DNA of 64,000 bases, taken from Mycobacterium scrofulaceum. GTDB lineage: Bacteria; Actinomycetota; Actinomycetes; Mycobacteriales; Mycobacteriaceae. Made by a program: the position numbers and the translations under genes. Below the pieces are notes generated by a model. That model saw only the letters and a list, made by a program, of their open reading frames with translations, did not search any database and was not told the DNA's origin. Shown here piece by piece: positions 1 to 8,513 of this stretch. Location: positions 1 to 64,000 of the forward strand of contig NZ_MVIJ01000005.1 of the NCBI RefSeq assembly GCF_002086735.1, given 5' to 3'. Each line of letters starts with the position of its first letter. Position 1 is the first letter of the stretch.

Positions 1-242
1 GGATAGGGCGGGGGCGGCGGATACCGGTTCTCGGTGTAGCTCCACAGCGTTCCGCGGGTCGACAGCGCGACGGCCTCCAAGGTGTCGCTGGCGCAGCCCG
101 GGTTGGGGCAGTTGTTCTCGCGGGGCGGGAAGACGTAGGTGCCGCACGCGGGGCATTTGCCGCCGATCAGGTGGGGCTTGCCGGCTTCATCGGTGGCGAA
201 CCATCCGTCGATCGCGGGTTGTTGACTGGTGACCTCTGGCAC
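1..242 (-). CDS. DUF35 / OB-fold acyl-CoA-associated protein, Rv1628c-like (partial)
   Basis: Reading leftwards from a GTG at 242, the protein begins VPEVTSQQPAIDGWFATDE and runs off the window edge, so only the first 80 residues are visible. They hold a rubredoxin-like zinc ribbon: a CPAC pair near residue 31 and a second Cys pair around CPNPGC near residue 49, followed by the start of an OB-fold (TLWSYTENRYPPPPPY). Proteins of this DUF35 family usually pair with a thiolase-like partner and take part in lipid or sterol side-chain metabolism. In M. tuberculosis the equivalent gene lies next to the thiolase-like Rv1627c and divergent from polA, as here. The spacing to polA (about 95 bp) leaves room for two divergent promoters. 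The function is inferred from the family. Confidence 0.85.
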   Translation of the reverse strand, partial: MPEVTSQQPAIDGWFATDEAGKPHLIGGKCPACGTYVFPPRENNCPNPGCASDTLEAVALSTRGTLWSYTENRYPPPPPY

Positions 243-337
243 TTGGCCAGACTACCCAGCCCCGATGCGAAACTGAAACGTGTTGCAGTTCTGCGGCAGC
301 GCCTGGCTCGTCGGTCGGGGTGCCTAGAGTGATAGCC

Positions 338-3049
338 GTGCCCGCTCCGCCCGCTCCGAAGACCGAGGAACACACCAAGCCGACACTGATGTTGCTCGAC
401 GGCAATTCGCTGGCGTTTCGGGCCTTCTACGCGCTGCCCGCCGAGAACTTCAAGACCCGCGGCGGCCTGACCACCAACGCGGTGTACGGCTTCACCGCGA
501 TGCTGATCAACCTGCTGCGCGACGAGGCGCCGACCCACGTCGCCGCGGCGTTCGACGTGTCCCGGCAGACGTTCCGCTCCGAGCGGTACCCGGAGTACAA
601 GGCGAACCGCTCCTCGACGCCCGACGAGTTCCACGGCCAGATCGACATCACCAAGGAAGTGCTGAACGCGCTGGGCATCACGGTGCTCGCCGAGCAGGGT
701 TTCGAAGCCGACGACCTCATTGCGACGCTGGCCACCCAGGCCGAACACCAGGGCTTCCGCGTGCTGGTGGTCACCGGGGACCGGGACTCGCTGCAGTTGG
801 TCAGCGACGACGTGACCGTCCTCTACCCGCGCAAGGGCGTCAGCGAGCTCACCCGGTTCACGCCCGAGGCCGTCGTCGAGAAGTACGGGCTGACCCCCAC
901 GCAGTACCCCGACTTCGCCGCCCTGCGCGGCGATCCCAGCGACAACCTGCCCGGCATCCCCGGCGTCGGGGAGAAGACCGCGTCCAAGTGGATCGCCGAA
1001 TACGGCTCGCTGCAGGGGCTGGTCGACAACGTCGACTCGGTCCGCGGCAAGGTCGGCGACGCGCTGCGCGCCAACCTCGCCGGCGTGATCCGCAACCGCG
1101 AGCTCACCGATCTCGTCAAGGACGTGCCGCTGGCGCAGACCCCGGACACGCTGCGGATGCAGCCGTGGGATCGCGACCAGATCCACCGGCTCTTCGACGA
1201 CCTGGAGTTCCGGGTCCTGCGCGACCGGCTGTTCGAGACGCTGGCGGCGGTGGAGCCCGAGGTCGACGCCGGGTTCGACGTGCGCGGCGGCGCGCTGCAG
1301 CCCGGCGAGCTGGCGGTGTGGTTGGCCGAGCACAGCTCGGGCAAGCGATTCGGGCTGGCCGTCGTCGGCACCCACCTGGCCTACGACGCCGACGCCACCG
1401 CCCTGGCCATCGTGTCGGCTGACGGCGAGGGCCGCTACATCGACACCTCGGCGCTGCAACCCGACGACGAGGCGGCGCTGGCGTCCTGGCTGGCCGACCC
1501 CGGCCCGCCCAAGGCGCTGCACGAGGCCAAGCTGGCCATGCACGACCTCGCCGGGCGGGGCTGGACGCTGGCCGGCGTCACCTCCGACACCGCGCTGGCC
1601 GCCTACCTGGTGCGCCCCGGGCAGCGCAGCTTCTCCCTCGAGGACTTGTCGTTGCGCTACCTGCGTCGCGAACTCCGCGCGGAAACGGCCGAGCAGCAAC
1701 AGCTTTCGCTGCTCGACGATGACGAGGGGACCGACGACCAAGCGGTGCAGACGCTGATCCTGCGCGCGGTGGCGGTGCTGGATCTGGCCGACGCGCTCGA
1801 CGAGGAGCTGGCCCGGATCAACTCCACGTCGCTGCTGGGCGGCATGGAGTTGCCGGTGCAGCGGGTGCTGGCCGGGATGGAACACACCGGCATCGCCGTC
1901 GATTTGGAGCTGCTCGGCGAGCTGCAGAGCGATTTCGCCCACCAGATCCGCGACGCGGCCGAAGCGGCCTACGCGGTGATCGGCAAGCAGATCAACCTGG
2001 GCTCGCCCAAGCAGCTGCAGACGGTGCTCTTCGACGAGCTGGAGATGCCGAAGACCAAGCGCACCAAGACCGGCTACACCACCGACGCCGACGCCCTGCA
2101 GTCGCTGTTCGACAAGACCGGCCACCCGTTCCTGCAGCACCTGCTCACCCACCGCGACGTCACCCGGCTCAAGGTCACCGTCGACGGCCTCCTGGCTTCG
2201 GTGGCCTCGGACGGGCGGATCCACACCACCTTCAACCAGACCATCGCGGCGACCGGCCGGCTGTCGTCGACCGAGCCGAACCTGCAGAACATTCCGATTC
2301 GCACCGAGGCCGGCCGGCGGATCCGCGACGCGTTCGTGGTCGGCGACGGCTACAGCGAGCTGATGACCGCCGACTACAGCCAGATCGAGATGCGCATCAT
2401 GGCGCACCTGTCCCGCGACGAGGGGCTCATCGAGGCCTTCAACACGGGGGAGGACCTGCACTCGTTCGTCGCGTCGCGGGCGTTCGGGGTGCCGATCGAG
2501 GAGGTCACCGCCGAGCTGCGCCGCCGCGTCAAGGCGATGTCGTACGGGCTGGCCTACGGATTGAGCGCCTACGGCCTGTCGCAACAGCTGAAGATCTCCA
2601 CCGAGGAGGCGAAGGAGCAGATGGACGCCTACTTCGCCCGCTTCGGCGGGGTGCGCGACTACCTGATGAACATCGTGGACCAGGCCCGCAAGGACGGCTA
2701 CACCTCGACGGTGCTGGGTCGCCGCCGCTACCTCCCCGAGTTGGACAGCAGCAACCGCCAGGTGCGGGAGGCCGCCGAGCGCGCGGCGCTCAACGCGCCC
2801 ATCCAGGGCAGCGCCGCCGACATCATCAAGGTGGCGATGATCGAGGTCGACAAGGCGATCAAGGAGGCCGGGCTGAAATCCCGCATGCTGCTGCAGGTGC
2901 ACGACGAACTCCTGTTCGAGGTGGCGCCCGGCGAGCGGGAGCGGCTCGAGGCGCTGGCGCGCGAGAAGATGGGCGGCGCCTACCCGCTGGACGTCCCGCT
3001 GGAGGTGTCCGTCGGGTATGGCCGCAGCTGGGATTCCGCCGCCCACTGA
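338..3049 (+). CDS. polA: DNA polymerase I
   Basis: This is the repair and Okazaki-fragment polymerase, about 903 residues. The N-terminal 5'-nuclease domain (roughly 1-290) shows the TLMLLDGNSLAFRAFYA start, the acidic VTGDRDSLQ segment and the helix-hairpin-helix GDPSDNLPGIPGVGEKTA. The middle domain (about 310-500) lacks the DxE pattern of an active 3'-5' exonuclease, as is usual for mycobacterial Pol I. The polymerase domain (about 510-903) has motif A TADYSQIEMRIMAHLS, the finger helix RRRVKAMSYGLAYGLS and motif C LQVHDELLFE. The frame is open from a GTG at 320, but the GTG at 338 gives an N-terminus matching the length of the M. tuberculosis protein, so it is preferred. polA works with uvrA and uvrB, further along the window, in excision repair. 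Confidence 0.97.
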   Translation: MPAPPAPKTEEHTKPTLMLLDGNSLAFRAFYALPAENFKTRGGLTTNAVYGFTAMLINLLRDEAPTHVAAAFDVSRQTFRSERYPEYKANRSSTPDEFHGQIDITKEVLNALGITVLAEQGFEADDLIATLATQAEHQGFRVLVVTGDRDSLQLVSDDVTVLYPRKGVSELTRFTPEAVVEKYGLTPTQYPDFAALRGDPSDNLPGIPGVGEKTASKWIAEYGSLQGLVDNVDSVRGKVGDALRANLAGVIRNRELTDLVKDVPLAQTPDTLRMQPWDRDQIHRLFDDLEFRVLRDRLFETLAAVEPEVDAGFDVRGGALQPGELAVWLAEHSSGKRFGLAVVGTHLAYDADATALAIVSADGEGRYIDTSALQPDDEAALASWLADPGPPKALHEAKLAMHDLAGRGWTLAGVTSDTALAAYLVRPGQRSFSLEDLSLRYLRRELRAETAEQQQLSLLDDDEGTDDQAVQTLILRAVAVLDLADALDEELARINSTSLLGGMELPVQRVLAGMEHTGIAVDLELLGELQSDFAHQIRDAAEAAYAVIGKQINLGSPKQLQTVLFDELEMPKTKRTKTGYTTDADALQSLFDKTGHPFLQHLLTHRDVTRLKVTVDGLLASVASDGRIHTTFNQTIAATGRLSSTEPNLQNIPIRTEAGRRIRDAFVVGDGYSELMTADYSQIEMRIMAHLSRDEGLIEAFNTGEDLHSFVASRAFGVPIEEVTAELRRRVKAMSYGLAYGLSAYGLSQQLKISTEEAKEQMDAYFARFGGVRDYLMNIVDQARKDGYTSTVLGRRRYLPELDSSNRQVREAAERAALNAPIQGSAADIIKVAMIEVDKAIKEAGLKSRMLLQVHDELLFEVAPGERERLEALAREKMGGAYPLDVPLEVSVGYGRSWDSAAH

Positions 3050-3148
3050 GTCGCTCGGCGGCCCCGCGCCGGGGAGGTTTGCAACGGGGCTGCCGGGTCA
3101 ACGGCTCCGACGCCGTCGGCTCCCCGGACAAGGAGTACAAGGAGTGCC

Positions 3149-3595
3149 ATGAACGCAGGATGGATCATCCCGTTCGTCATCCTGGGCGGCGCGCTGCAGA
3201 CCTGCGGAGCGGCGATGAACGGCCAGCTCTACAAGCACCTGATCAACCCGTGGCTGGCGTCGGCGGTCTCGTTCGCCGTCATCACGGTCTTCTTCGTCGC
3301 GGCGTTCCTGGTCCTCTCGAAGCCGCTGCCGACCACCAAGGACGTCGCGTCGATGCCGTGGTGGGCCGTCATCGGCGGCCTGGTCGGGGCCGTCCAGGTG
3401 TACGCGGGCCTCACGCTGGTCAACCGCATCGGCGCTGGCACCTTCATGGGCCTCACGGTCACGTCGGCACTGATCATGTCGCTGGTCGTCGACCATTTCG
3501 GCTGGCTGCGGGTCGATCCTCATCCGATCACCCCGCTGCGGGCGCTCGGCGGCGTCCTGATGGTCGGTGGCGTCGTGCTGATCGCCGCGTTCTGA
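3149..3595 (+). CDS. YdcZ-type DMT superfamily small membrane transporter
   Basis: This 148-residue, very hydrophobic protein has about five predicted membrane helices (near 5-25, 33-55, 68-90, 95-115 and 125-147). The pattern MNAGWIIPFVILGGALQTC, a GAMNGQL-like loop and a closing GGVLMVGGVVLIAAF helix fit the YdcZ (DUF606) branch of the drug/metabolite transporter superfamily. Members are single four-to-five-helix units that probably act as dimers; no substrate is known for this one. The ATG at 3149 has a GGAG-like sequence (AAGGAGTACAAGGAG) just upstream. It sits alone between polA and rpsA, a position where M. tuberculosis has no gene, so it looks like an accessory insertion or a lineage-specific retention. 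Membrane location is clear; the transport role is inferred. Confidence 0.8.
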   Translation: MNAGWIIPFVILGGALQTCGAAMNGQLYKHLINPWLASAVSFAVITVFFVAAFLVLSKPLPTTKDVASMPWWAVIGGLVGAVQVYAGLTLVNRIGAGTFMGLTVTSALIMSLVVDHFGWLRVDPHPITPLRALGGVLMVGGVVLIAAF

Positions 3596-3729
3596 CGATC
3601 CGCGGCATTCGACGCGCGGGCGCGCCCGCAAAGGTGACCGCCCGGTGAACAATTGGCCCGAAATCGGCGCCCGCGGCACTTTCATCGTGGACAAACAACC
3701 GGACGGCGCAGGTGGCGAGGCGCCCGGGT

Positions 3730-3759
3730 TTGGCCAGCGTGTATGCAGTCGAGTAGCCT
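3730..3759 (+). promoter_or_regulatory. Putative SigA-type promoter of rpsA
   Basis: TTGGCC at 3730-3735 and TAGCCT at 3754-3759 are separated by 18 bp and lie about 60 bp before the rpsA start. They resemble the mycobacterial housekeeping -35 and -10 elements. The call rests on motif and spacing only; no start-site data are available. Confidence 0.4.
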
Positions 3760-3817
3760 CAATGGGTAAATCCCAGATTTATCCCTACGACCCAACCTGT
3801 CCGGAGCAACCCACCAC

Positions 3818-5260
3818 ATGCCGAGTCCCACCGTCACCTCGCCCCAAGTAGCCGTCAACGACATTGGCTCCAGCGAGGATTTTCTTGCCGCAATAGACAA
3901 AACGATCAAGTACTTCAACGATGGCGACATCGTCGAGGGGACGATCGTCAAAGTGGACCGGGACGAGGTGCTCCTCGACATCGGCTACAAGACCGAGGGC
4001 GTCATCCCCGCCCGCGAGCTCTCCATCAAGCACGACGTCGACCCCAACGAGGTCGTTTCCGTGGGCGATGAGGTCGAGGCTCTCGTTCTCACCAAGGAGG
4101 ACAAAGAGGGCCGGCTGATCCTGTCCAAGAAGCGCGCGCAGTACGAGCGCGCCTGGGGCACCATCGAGGCGCTCAAGGAGAAGGACGAGGCCGTCAAGGG
4201 CACCGTCATCGAGGTGGTCAAGGGTGGCCTGATCCTCGACATCGGCCTGCGCGGCTTCCTGCCCGCGTCGCTGGTCGAGATGCGCCGGGTCCGCGATCTG
4301 CAGCCGTACATCGGCAAGGAGATCGAGGCCAAGATCATCGAACTGGACAAGAACCGCAACAACGTGGTGCTGTCGCGGCGCGCCTGGCTGGAGCAGACCC
4401 AGTCCGAGGTCCGCAGCGAGTTCCTCAACCAGCTGCAGAAGGGCGCCATCCGCAAGGGTGTCGTCTCGTCCATCGTCAACTTCGGCGCGTTCGTCGACCT
4501 CGGCGGGGTGGACGGCCTGGTACACGTCTCCGAGCTGAGCTGGAAGCACATCGACCACCCGTCGGAGGTCGTCCAGGTGGGCGACGAGGTCACCGTCGAG
4601 GTGCTCGACGTCGACATGGACCGCGAGCGGGTTTCGTTGTCGCTCAAGGCGACTCAGGAAGACCCGTGGCGGCACTTCGCCCGCACGCACGCGATCGGGC
4701 AGATCGTGCCCGGCAAGGTCACCAAGCTGGTGCCCTTCGGCGCGTTCGTCCGCGTCGAGGAGGGCATCGAGGGCCTGGTGCACATCTCCGAGCTGGCCGA
4801 GCGCCACGTCGAGGTGCCCGACCAGGTGGTCGCCGTCGGCGACGACGCGATGGTCAAGGTCATCGACATCGACCTGGAGCGCCGCCGGATCTCGTTGTCG
4901 CTCAAGCAGGCCAACGAGGACTACACCGAGGAATTCGACCCGGCGAAGTACGGCATGGCCGACAGCTACGACGAGCAGGGCAACTACATCTTCCCCGAGG
5001 GCTTCGACGCCGAGACCAACGAGTGGCTCGAGGGGTTCGAGACTCAGCGCGCCGAGTGGGAGGCCCGCTACGCCGAGGCCGAGCGCCGGCACAAGATGCA
5101 CACGGCGCAGATGGAGAAGTTCGCCGCGGCCGAGGCGGCCGGGCACGCCGAGCAGTCGTCGGGGAACGGCGGTGCGCGCGAGGAGAAGGCGGCCGGCGGG
5201 TCGCTGGCCAGCGACGCCCAGTTGGCCGCGCTGCGGGAGAAACTCGCCGGCAACGCATAA
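3818..5260 (+). CDS. rpsA: 30S ribosomal protein S1
   Basis: The protein has 480 residues and carries four S1 RNA-binding OB-folds at roughly 35-105, 122-188, 208-276 and 293-362. Diagnostic stretches include GDIVEGTIVKVDRDEVLLDIG, FGAFVDLGGVDGLVHVSELSW and FGAFVRVEEGIEGLVHISELAE. A less ordered, charged tail of about 115 residues follows (RAEWEARYAEAERRHK onward), typical of actinobacterial S1. S1 helps the 30S subunit bind structured or weak-SD messages. In M. tuberculosis its C-terminus has been debated as a pyrazinoic-acid target. The ATG at 3818 is preceded by GGAG at 3802-3805. coaE starts 9 bp after the stop, so the two are probably co-transcribed. The high content of common codons fits strong expression. 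Confidence 0.98.
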   Translation: MPSPTVTSPQVAVNDIGSSEDFLAAIDKTIKYFNDGDIVEGTIVKVDRDEVLLDIGYKTEGVIPARELSIKHDVDPNEVVSVGDEVEALVLTKEDKEGRLILSKKRAQYERAWGTIEALKEKDEAVKGTVIEVVKGGLILDIGLRGFLPASLVEMRRVRDLQPYIGKEIEAKIIELDKNRNNVVLSRRAWLEQTQSEVRSEFLNQLQKGAIRKGVVSSIVNFGAFVDLGGVDGLVHVSELSWKHIDHPSEVVQVGDEVTVEVLDVDMDRERVSLSLKATQEDPWRHFARTHAIGQIVPGKVTKLVPFGAFVRVEEGIEGLVHISELAERHVEVPDQVVAVGDDAMVKVIDIDLERRRISLSLKQANEDYTEEFDPAKYGMADSYDEQGNYIFPEGFDAETNEWLEGFETQRAEWEARYAEAERRHKMHTAQMEKFAAAEAAGHAEQSSGNGGAREEKAAGGSLASDAQLAALREKLAGNA

Positions 5261-5269
5261 CGGTCCCGC

Positions 5270-6496
5270 ATGCTGCGTATCGGGTTGACCGGTGGCATCG
5301 GCGCCGGCAAGTCGGCGCTGTCGGCCACCTTCGCGAAACGCGGTGCGGTCATCGTCGACGGCGACGTCATCGCGCGCGAGGTGGTCCAGCCGGGCACCCC
5401 GGGACTGGCGGCGCTGGTCGAGGCGTTCGGTGACGACATCCTGCTGCCCGACGGTTCGCTGGATCGTCCGGCGTTGGCCGCCAAGGCTTTCCGTGATGAC
5501 GAGGCGCGGCAACGGCTGAACGGCATCGTTCATCCGCTGGTCGGCAAGCGCCGCGCCGAGATCATCGCCTCGGTGCCCGGCGATTCGGTTGTCGTCGAAG
5601 ACATTCCGCTGCTGGTGGAGTCGGGGATGGCGCCGCTGTTCCCGCTTGTCGTCGTGGTGCACGCCGATGTCGAGGTGCGGGTGCGGCGGCTGGTCGACCA
5701 GCGCGGCATGCCCGAGGAGGACGCCCGCGCCCGGATCGCCGCGCAGGCCACCGAGGAGCAGCGCCGGGCCGTCGCCGACGTCTGGGTGGACAACTCGGAC
5801 AGCCCCGAGGAGCTGGTGAAACGGGCTTACGACCTGTGGGACAACCGGATCCTGCCGTTCGCGCACAACCTTGCCCGACGTCGGCCCGCCGAGCCGGCGG
5901 CGCGGCTGGTGCTGCCGGATCCCAGCTGGCCGGATCAGGCGCGGCGGATCGTCAACCGGTTGCAGACCGCCTGCGGTCACCGGGCGATCCGCGTGGACCA
6001 CATCGGTTCGACCGCCGTGCCGGGCCTCGAGGCCAAGGACGTCATCGACATGCAGATCACCGTCGAATCCCTGGCGGTCGCCGACGAACTCGCCGAGCCC
6101 CTACTGGCGGCCGGCTACCCCCGCATCGAGCGGATCACCTCCGATGTCGCCAAACCGGATGCCCGCAGCGTCGTCGACCGGTATGACCACAGCGACGAAG
6201 AAGCGTTGTGGGACAAGCGGATTCATGCCTCGGCGGATCCCGGCCGGCCGACGAACGTGCACATCCGGGTGGACGGCTGGCCCAACCAGCAGTTCGCGCT
6301 GCTGTTCGTGGACTGGCTGACCGCGGAGTCGGACGTGCGGGCCGAATACGTCGCCGTCAAGCGGTCGGCCGAAGGCCGGGCGGGTGGTGACACCGCGTCC
6401 TATGCCGACGCCAAGGAGCCGTGGTTCCCCGACGCCTACCGGCGCGCGTGGGCGTGGGCGGACTCCACAGGGTGGCACCCTCGCGGCCCGGCCTAA
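5270..6496 (+). CDS. coaE: Dephospho-CoA kinase with C-terminal GrpB/UPF0157 domain
   Basis: CoaE phosphorylates the 3'-hydroxyl of dephospho-CoA, the last step of coenzyme A synthesis. The first ~200 residues are the kinase: the P-loop GLTGGIGAGKSALS at residues 5-18, DGDVIAREVVQPG (DxD region) and the lid segment around LVDQRGMPEEDARARI. Residues about 220-400 form a separate GrpB (UPF0157) domain, a nucleotidyltransferase-fold relative, seen in HIGSTAVPGLEAKDVIDMQI and VDRYDHSDEEALWDKRIHAS. This 408-residue two-domain layout is normal in mycobacteria, where the extra domain is thought to aid folding or stability; it is absent from most bacterial CoaE. The gene follows rpsA by 9 bp. Its TAA overlaps the stop codon of the convergent gene at 6493. 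Confidence 0.96.
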   Translation: MLRIGLTGGIGAGKSALSATFAKRGAVIVDGDVIAREVVQPGTPGLAALVEAFGDDILLPDGSLDRPALAAKAFRDDEARQRLNGIVHPLVGKRRAEIIASVPGDSVVVEDIPLLVESGMAPLFPLVVVVHADVEVRVRRLVDQRGMPEEDARARIAAQATEEQRRAVADVWVDNSDSPEELVKRAYDLWDNRILPFAHNLARRRPAEPAARLVLPDPSWPDQARRIVNRLQTACGHRAIRVDHIGSTAVPGLEAKDVIDMQITVESLAVADELAEPLLAAGYPRIERITSDVAKPDARSVVDRYDHSDEEALWDKRIHASADPGRPTNVHIRVDGWPNQQFALLFVDWLTAESDVRAEYVAVKRSAEGRAGGDTASYADAKEPWFPDAYRRAWAWADSTGWHPRGPA

Positions 6497-6921
6497 CCCG
6501 GGACGGGCGCGCCGCAGGCCAGGGCACCGTTGTTGGGATCGGCGCTGCCGGGTGCCGGCTTGACCAGCTGGTCGGCCTGGGTGAAAACGCTGTCGTCGAC
6601 GTCCATCTCGCAGTGCACGTTCGCCGAGTACGGGAAGTGCAGCACAATCCGCAGGCCGGCCTGCTGCGGGTCGGGCAGCACCGTGTTGGCCTCGAAGACG
6701 TTGCCGGGCATGGACGGAAGGTTGGTGGTGTTCGTCTGGCCGCCGGTGATGACGAACGTGGCCTGGCTGCCGGTGGTCAGCGCGTCGATCCGGGCGCGGT
6801 AGGTGATGTTGTGCAGGTCCGCCCGCGCGGTCGGCGGGCTCACCTGGGAGCCGACGGCGACGATCGTCACGGCGGTGATCGGCAGCAGCCTGCGGCCGGT
6901 ACAGCTCATAGCCGCTGACAT
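6493..6921 (-). CDS. Small secreted protein of unknown function
   Basis: This 142-residue protein starts with a classic Sec signal peptide: basic GRRLLP, the hydrophobic run ITAVTIVAVG, and a likely cleavage after PPTARA (about residue 34), so the mature form begins DLHNITYRARID. The mature part is mostly beta-like, with a possible disulphide between the Cys in ANVHCEMDVDD and the one in GALACGAP. There is no lipobox. Similar exported proteins occur in several copies in mycobacteria, but I cannot assign a role. An internal ATG at 6909 is an equally good start and still keeps the signal peptide. The gene converges on coaE, with which it shares the four bases 6493-6496. Confidence 0.7.
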   Translation of the reverse strand: MSAAMSCTGRRLLPITAVTIVAVGSQVSPPTARADLHNITYRARIDALTTGSQATFVITGGQTNTTNLPSMPGNVFEANTVLPDPQQAGLRIVLHFPYSANVHCEMDVDDSVFTQADQLVKPAPGSADPNNGALACGAPVPG

Positions 6922-6951
6922 TACGCCCGGCGTGAACCGGGGACCAGGTAA

Positions 6952-7947
6952 TCAGGCCCCGGCCTCCCGTACCACCTCGGCGGCGTCCTTGTCCGTGCGG
7001 ACGCCCAGGTAACGCGGATGGCGCAGCTTTCCGTCGCGGGTCCACTCGGTGAAACCGATCTGGACCACCAGTTCCGGGCGGGCCCAATGGGCGCCGGTCT
7101 CCCGCACCAGGCCGCGGGTGAACGGCGGCGCGTCCCGCGCGATGGCCGACAGCCGCTCGTGGAGGCGACGCAGCGCGGCGTCGTCGAAGCCCGTGCCCAC
7201 CTTGCCCGCGTAGACCAGGTCGGGGCCGTCGTAATAGCCCAGCAGCAGCGCGCCCAACTCGACGCGGCTGCCCTTGGGGCTGGTGTAACCACCGACCACG
7301 AACTCCTGGTCCCGCACGCACTTGAACTTCAGCCAATTCTTCGAGCGCCCGCCGTCGTATCGGGAGTCGGCCAGTTTCGCGATCACCCCTTCGTCGCCGC
7401 GCTCGCAGGCCGCGCGGTAGGCGGCCAGTCCGTCGGCGACCCGGTGCGGGGTGTACCGCAGCGGACCGCCGAAATCGATCGCCTTGCGCAGCAGCCGCTT
7501 ACGCCATCTCAGCGGCGCGTCGACCGTCGACTTGCCGTCCAGGTGCAGCAGGTCGAAGACGTAGTAGAAGACGCGGACCGGCGACGCGCGGGCCAGCTCG
7601 GGGTCGGTGATGCCCAGCCGGCCCTGCAGCCGGGCGAAGCTGGTGCGCCGCCCGTCGAACGCCACCACCTCGCCGTCCAGCACGAAGCGGCCGCAGGGTT
7701 GCGCGGCCAGCGCGTCGACCAGCTCCGGGTAGGTCCCGTTGAGCGGCTGGCGGTTTCGCGACAACAGCCGCAGCCGGTCGCCGTCCCGGAACGCCAGGCA
7801 GCGCATCCCGTCGAACTTGCGCTCGAAGATCCACTGGGGATCGGAGAACCGCTCGTCGGTCAGGGTGGCCAGCGTGGGGGCGCGCCAGTCGGGCACCGCC
7901 TCGTCGGGCAGCGCGTCCCGCAGGCCGGCCGTTACCTCGGGCGCCAC
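6952..7947 (-). CDS. Stand-alone LigD-type ATP-dependent DNA ligase
   Basis: The 331-residue protein has the adenylation domain first (about 20-205) and then an OB-fold (about 210-325). The catalytic lysine is K44 in ERKFDGMR (motif I, KxDG). Motif III is visible as VFYYVFDLLHLDG, motif IV as GDEGVIAKL and motif V as SKNWLKFK. The best match I recognise is the ligase domain of LigD, the end-joining ligase, but neither the polymerase nor the phosphoesterase domain is present and no Ku gene is in the window. It probably seals nicks in an auxiliary repair route. The start ATG lies inside the end of the upstream DUF402 gene (16-bp overlap), so the two are translated from one message. Confidence 0.88.
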   Translation of the reverse strand: MAPEVTAGLRDALPDEAVPDWRAPTLATLTDERFSDPQWIFERKFDGMRCLAFRDGDRLRLLSRNRQPLNGTYPELVDALAAQPCGRFVLDGEVVAFDGRRTSFARLQGRLGITDPELARASPVRVFYYVFDLLHLDGKSTVDAPLRWRKRLLRKAIDFGGPLRYTPHRVADGLAAYRAACERGDEGVIAKLADSRYDGGRSKNWLKFKCVRDQEFVVGGYTSPKGSRVELGALLLGYYDGPDLVYAGKVGTGFDDAALRRLHERLSAIARDAPPFTRGLVRETGAHWARPELVVQIGFTEWTRDGKLRHPRYLGVRTDKDAAEVVREAGA

Positions 7948-8372
7948 GTCAGCTCCATCCCGTGGCCGGCCAGCCAGCGGGACAGGTCATAGCCGTTGCG
8001 GGCCAACCCCGCCACGGCGTCCACGGCGCGGCGCACCGCCCGCTCGGCGGCCTCGGGGGTCAACAAGCCGTGCCGGACGGCATCCAGCAGCTCGTCGACG
8101 TCGGCCAGGTCCGCGCCGTCGCCGGTGCGGACCTCGATGTCGAGGTAATGGTCTTCGGAACGCCAGACGTGGGGCCCGGGCGTGTACTCGCCCACGTCGA
8201 GGTAGTAGTCGTGATCGCGTTCATGGCCCGGACTGAAGTGAAAGACCGTGGCGCGCAGGCCCAGCGACGGCAGCAGCCACGACTCGAGGTAGTGGAACTG
8301 GTCGCGGCCGGGAGTCGGCCGCGCGACGTAGAGGCCCCAGGGGCGGACCGCGTAGTCGTCCACGGCCCGCAC
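7932..8372 (-). CDS. DUF402 family protein (possible nucleotide phosphatase)
   Basis: Read from the first canonical start, GTG at 8372, this gives 146 residues. The core WGLYVARPTPGRDQFHYLES, FSPGHERDHDYYLDVGEY and RSEDHYLDIEV contain the clustered His, Asp and Glu residues that bind divalent metal in DUF402 proteins; characterised relatives hydrolyse nucleoside tri- and diphosphates. The same frame stays open upstream to a TAG at 8448-8450 and encodes HPPKHETFDLIARTNTDPKGI, which looks like the conserved N-terminus of the family. No ATG, GTG or TTG exists in that stretch: the codon before HPPK is ATC at 8436-8438. The real start may be that ATC or the CTG at 8406-8408. It overlaps the DNA ligase gene by 16 bp, suggesting a joint function in nucleotide or DNA housekeeping. 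Confidence 0.75.
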   Translation of the reverse strand: MRAVDDYAVRPWGLYVARPTPGRDQFHYLESWLLPSLGLRATVFHFSPGHERDHDYYLDVGEYTPGPHVWRSEDHYLDIEVRTGDGADLADVDELLDAVRHGLLTPEAAERAVRRAVDAVAGLARNGYDLSRWLAGHGMELTWRPR

Positions 8373-8513
8373 GATGCCCTTGGGATCGGTGTTGGTGCGG
8401 GCGATCAGGTCGAACGTCTCGTGCTTGGGCGGATGGATGGACCTACTCTAGTTGCCGGGCCGGCCCATCGGGAGGCCATGTCGAAGTCAAGCGGATCACT
8501 TGGGAGGGTCACA

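Noticed and set aside
167..3046. 959-codon open frame on the minus strand
   Set aside because: It is antisense to polA and overlaps the true DUF35 gene; composition is typical of a shadow frame.
3079..3648. Plus-strand ORF of 189 codons over the YdcZ gene
   Set aside because: It is a different frame across the well-supported membrane protein and has no hydrophobic or domain pattern.
3785..6001. 738-codon open frame on the minus strand
   Set aside because: It is antisense to rpsA and coaE, with no domain recognised.
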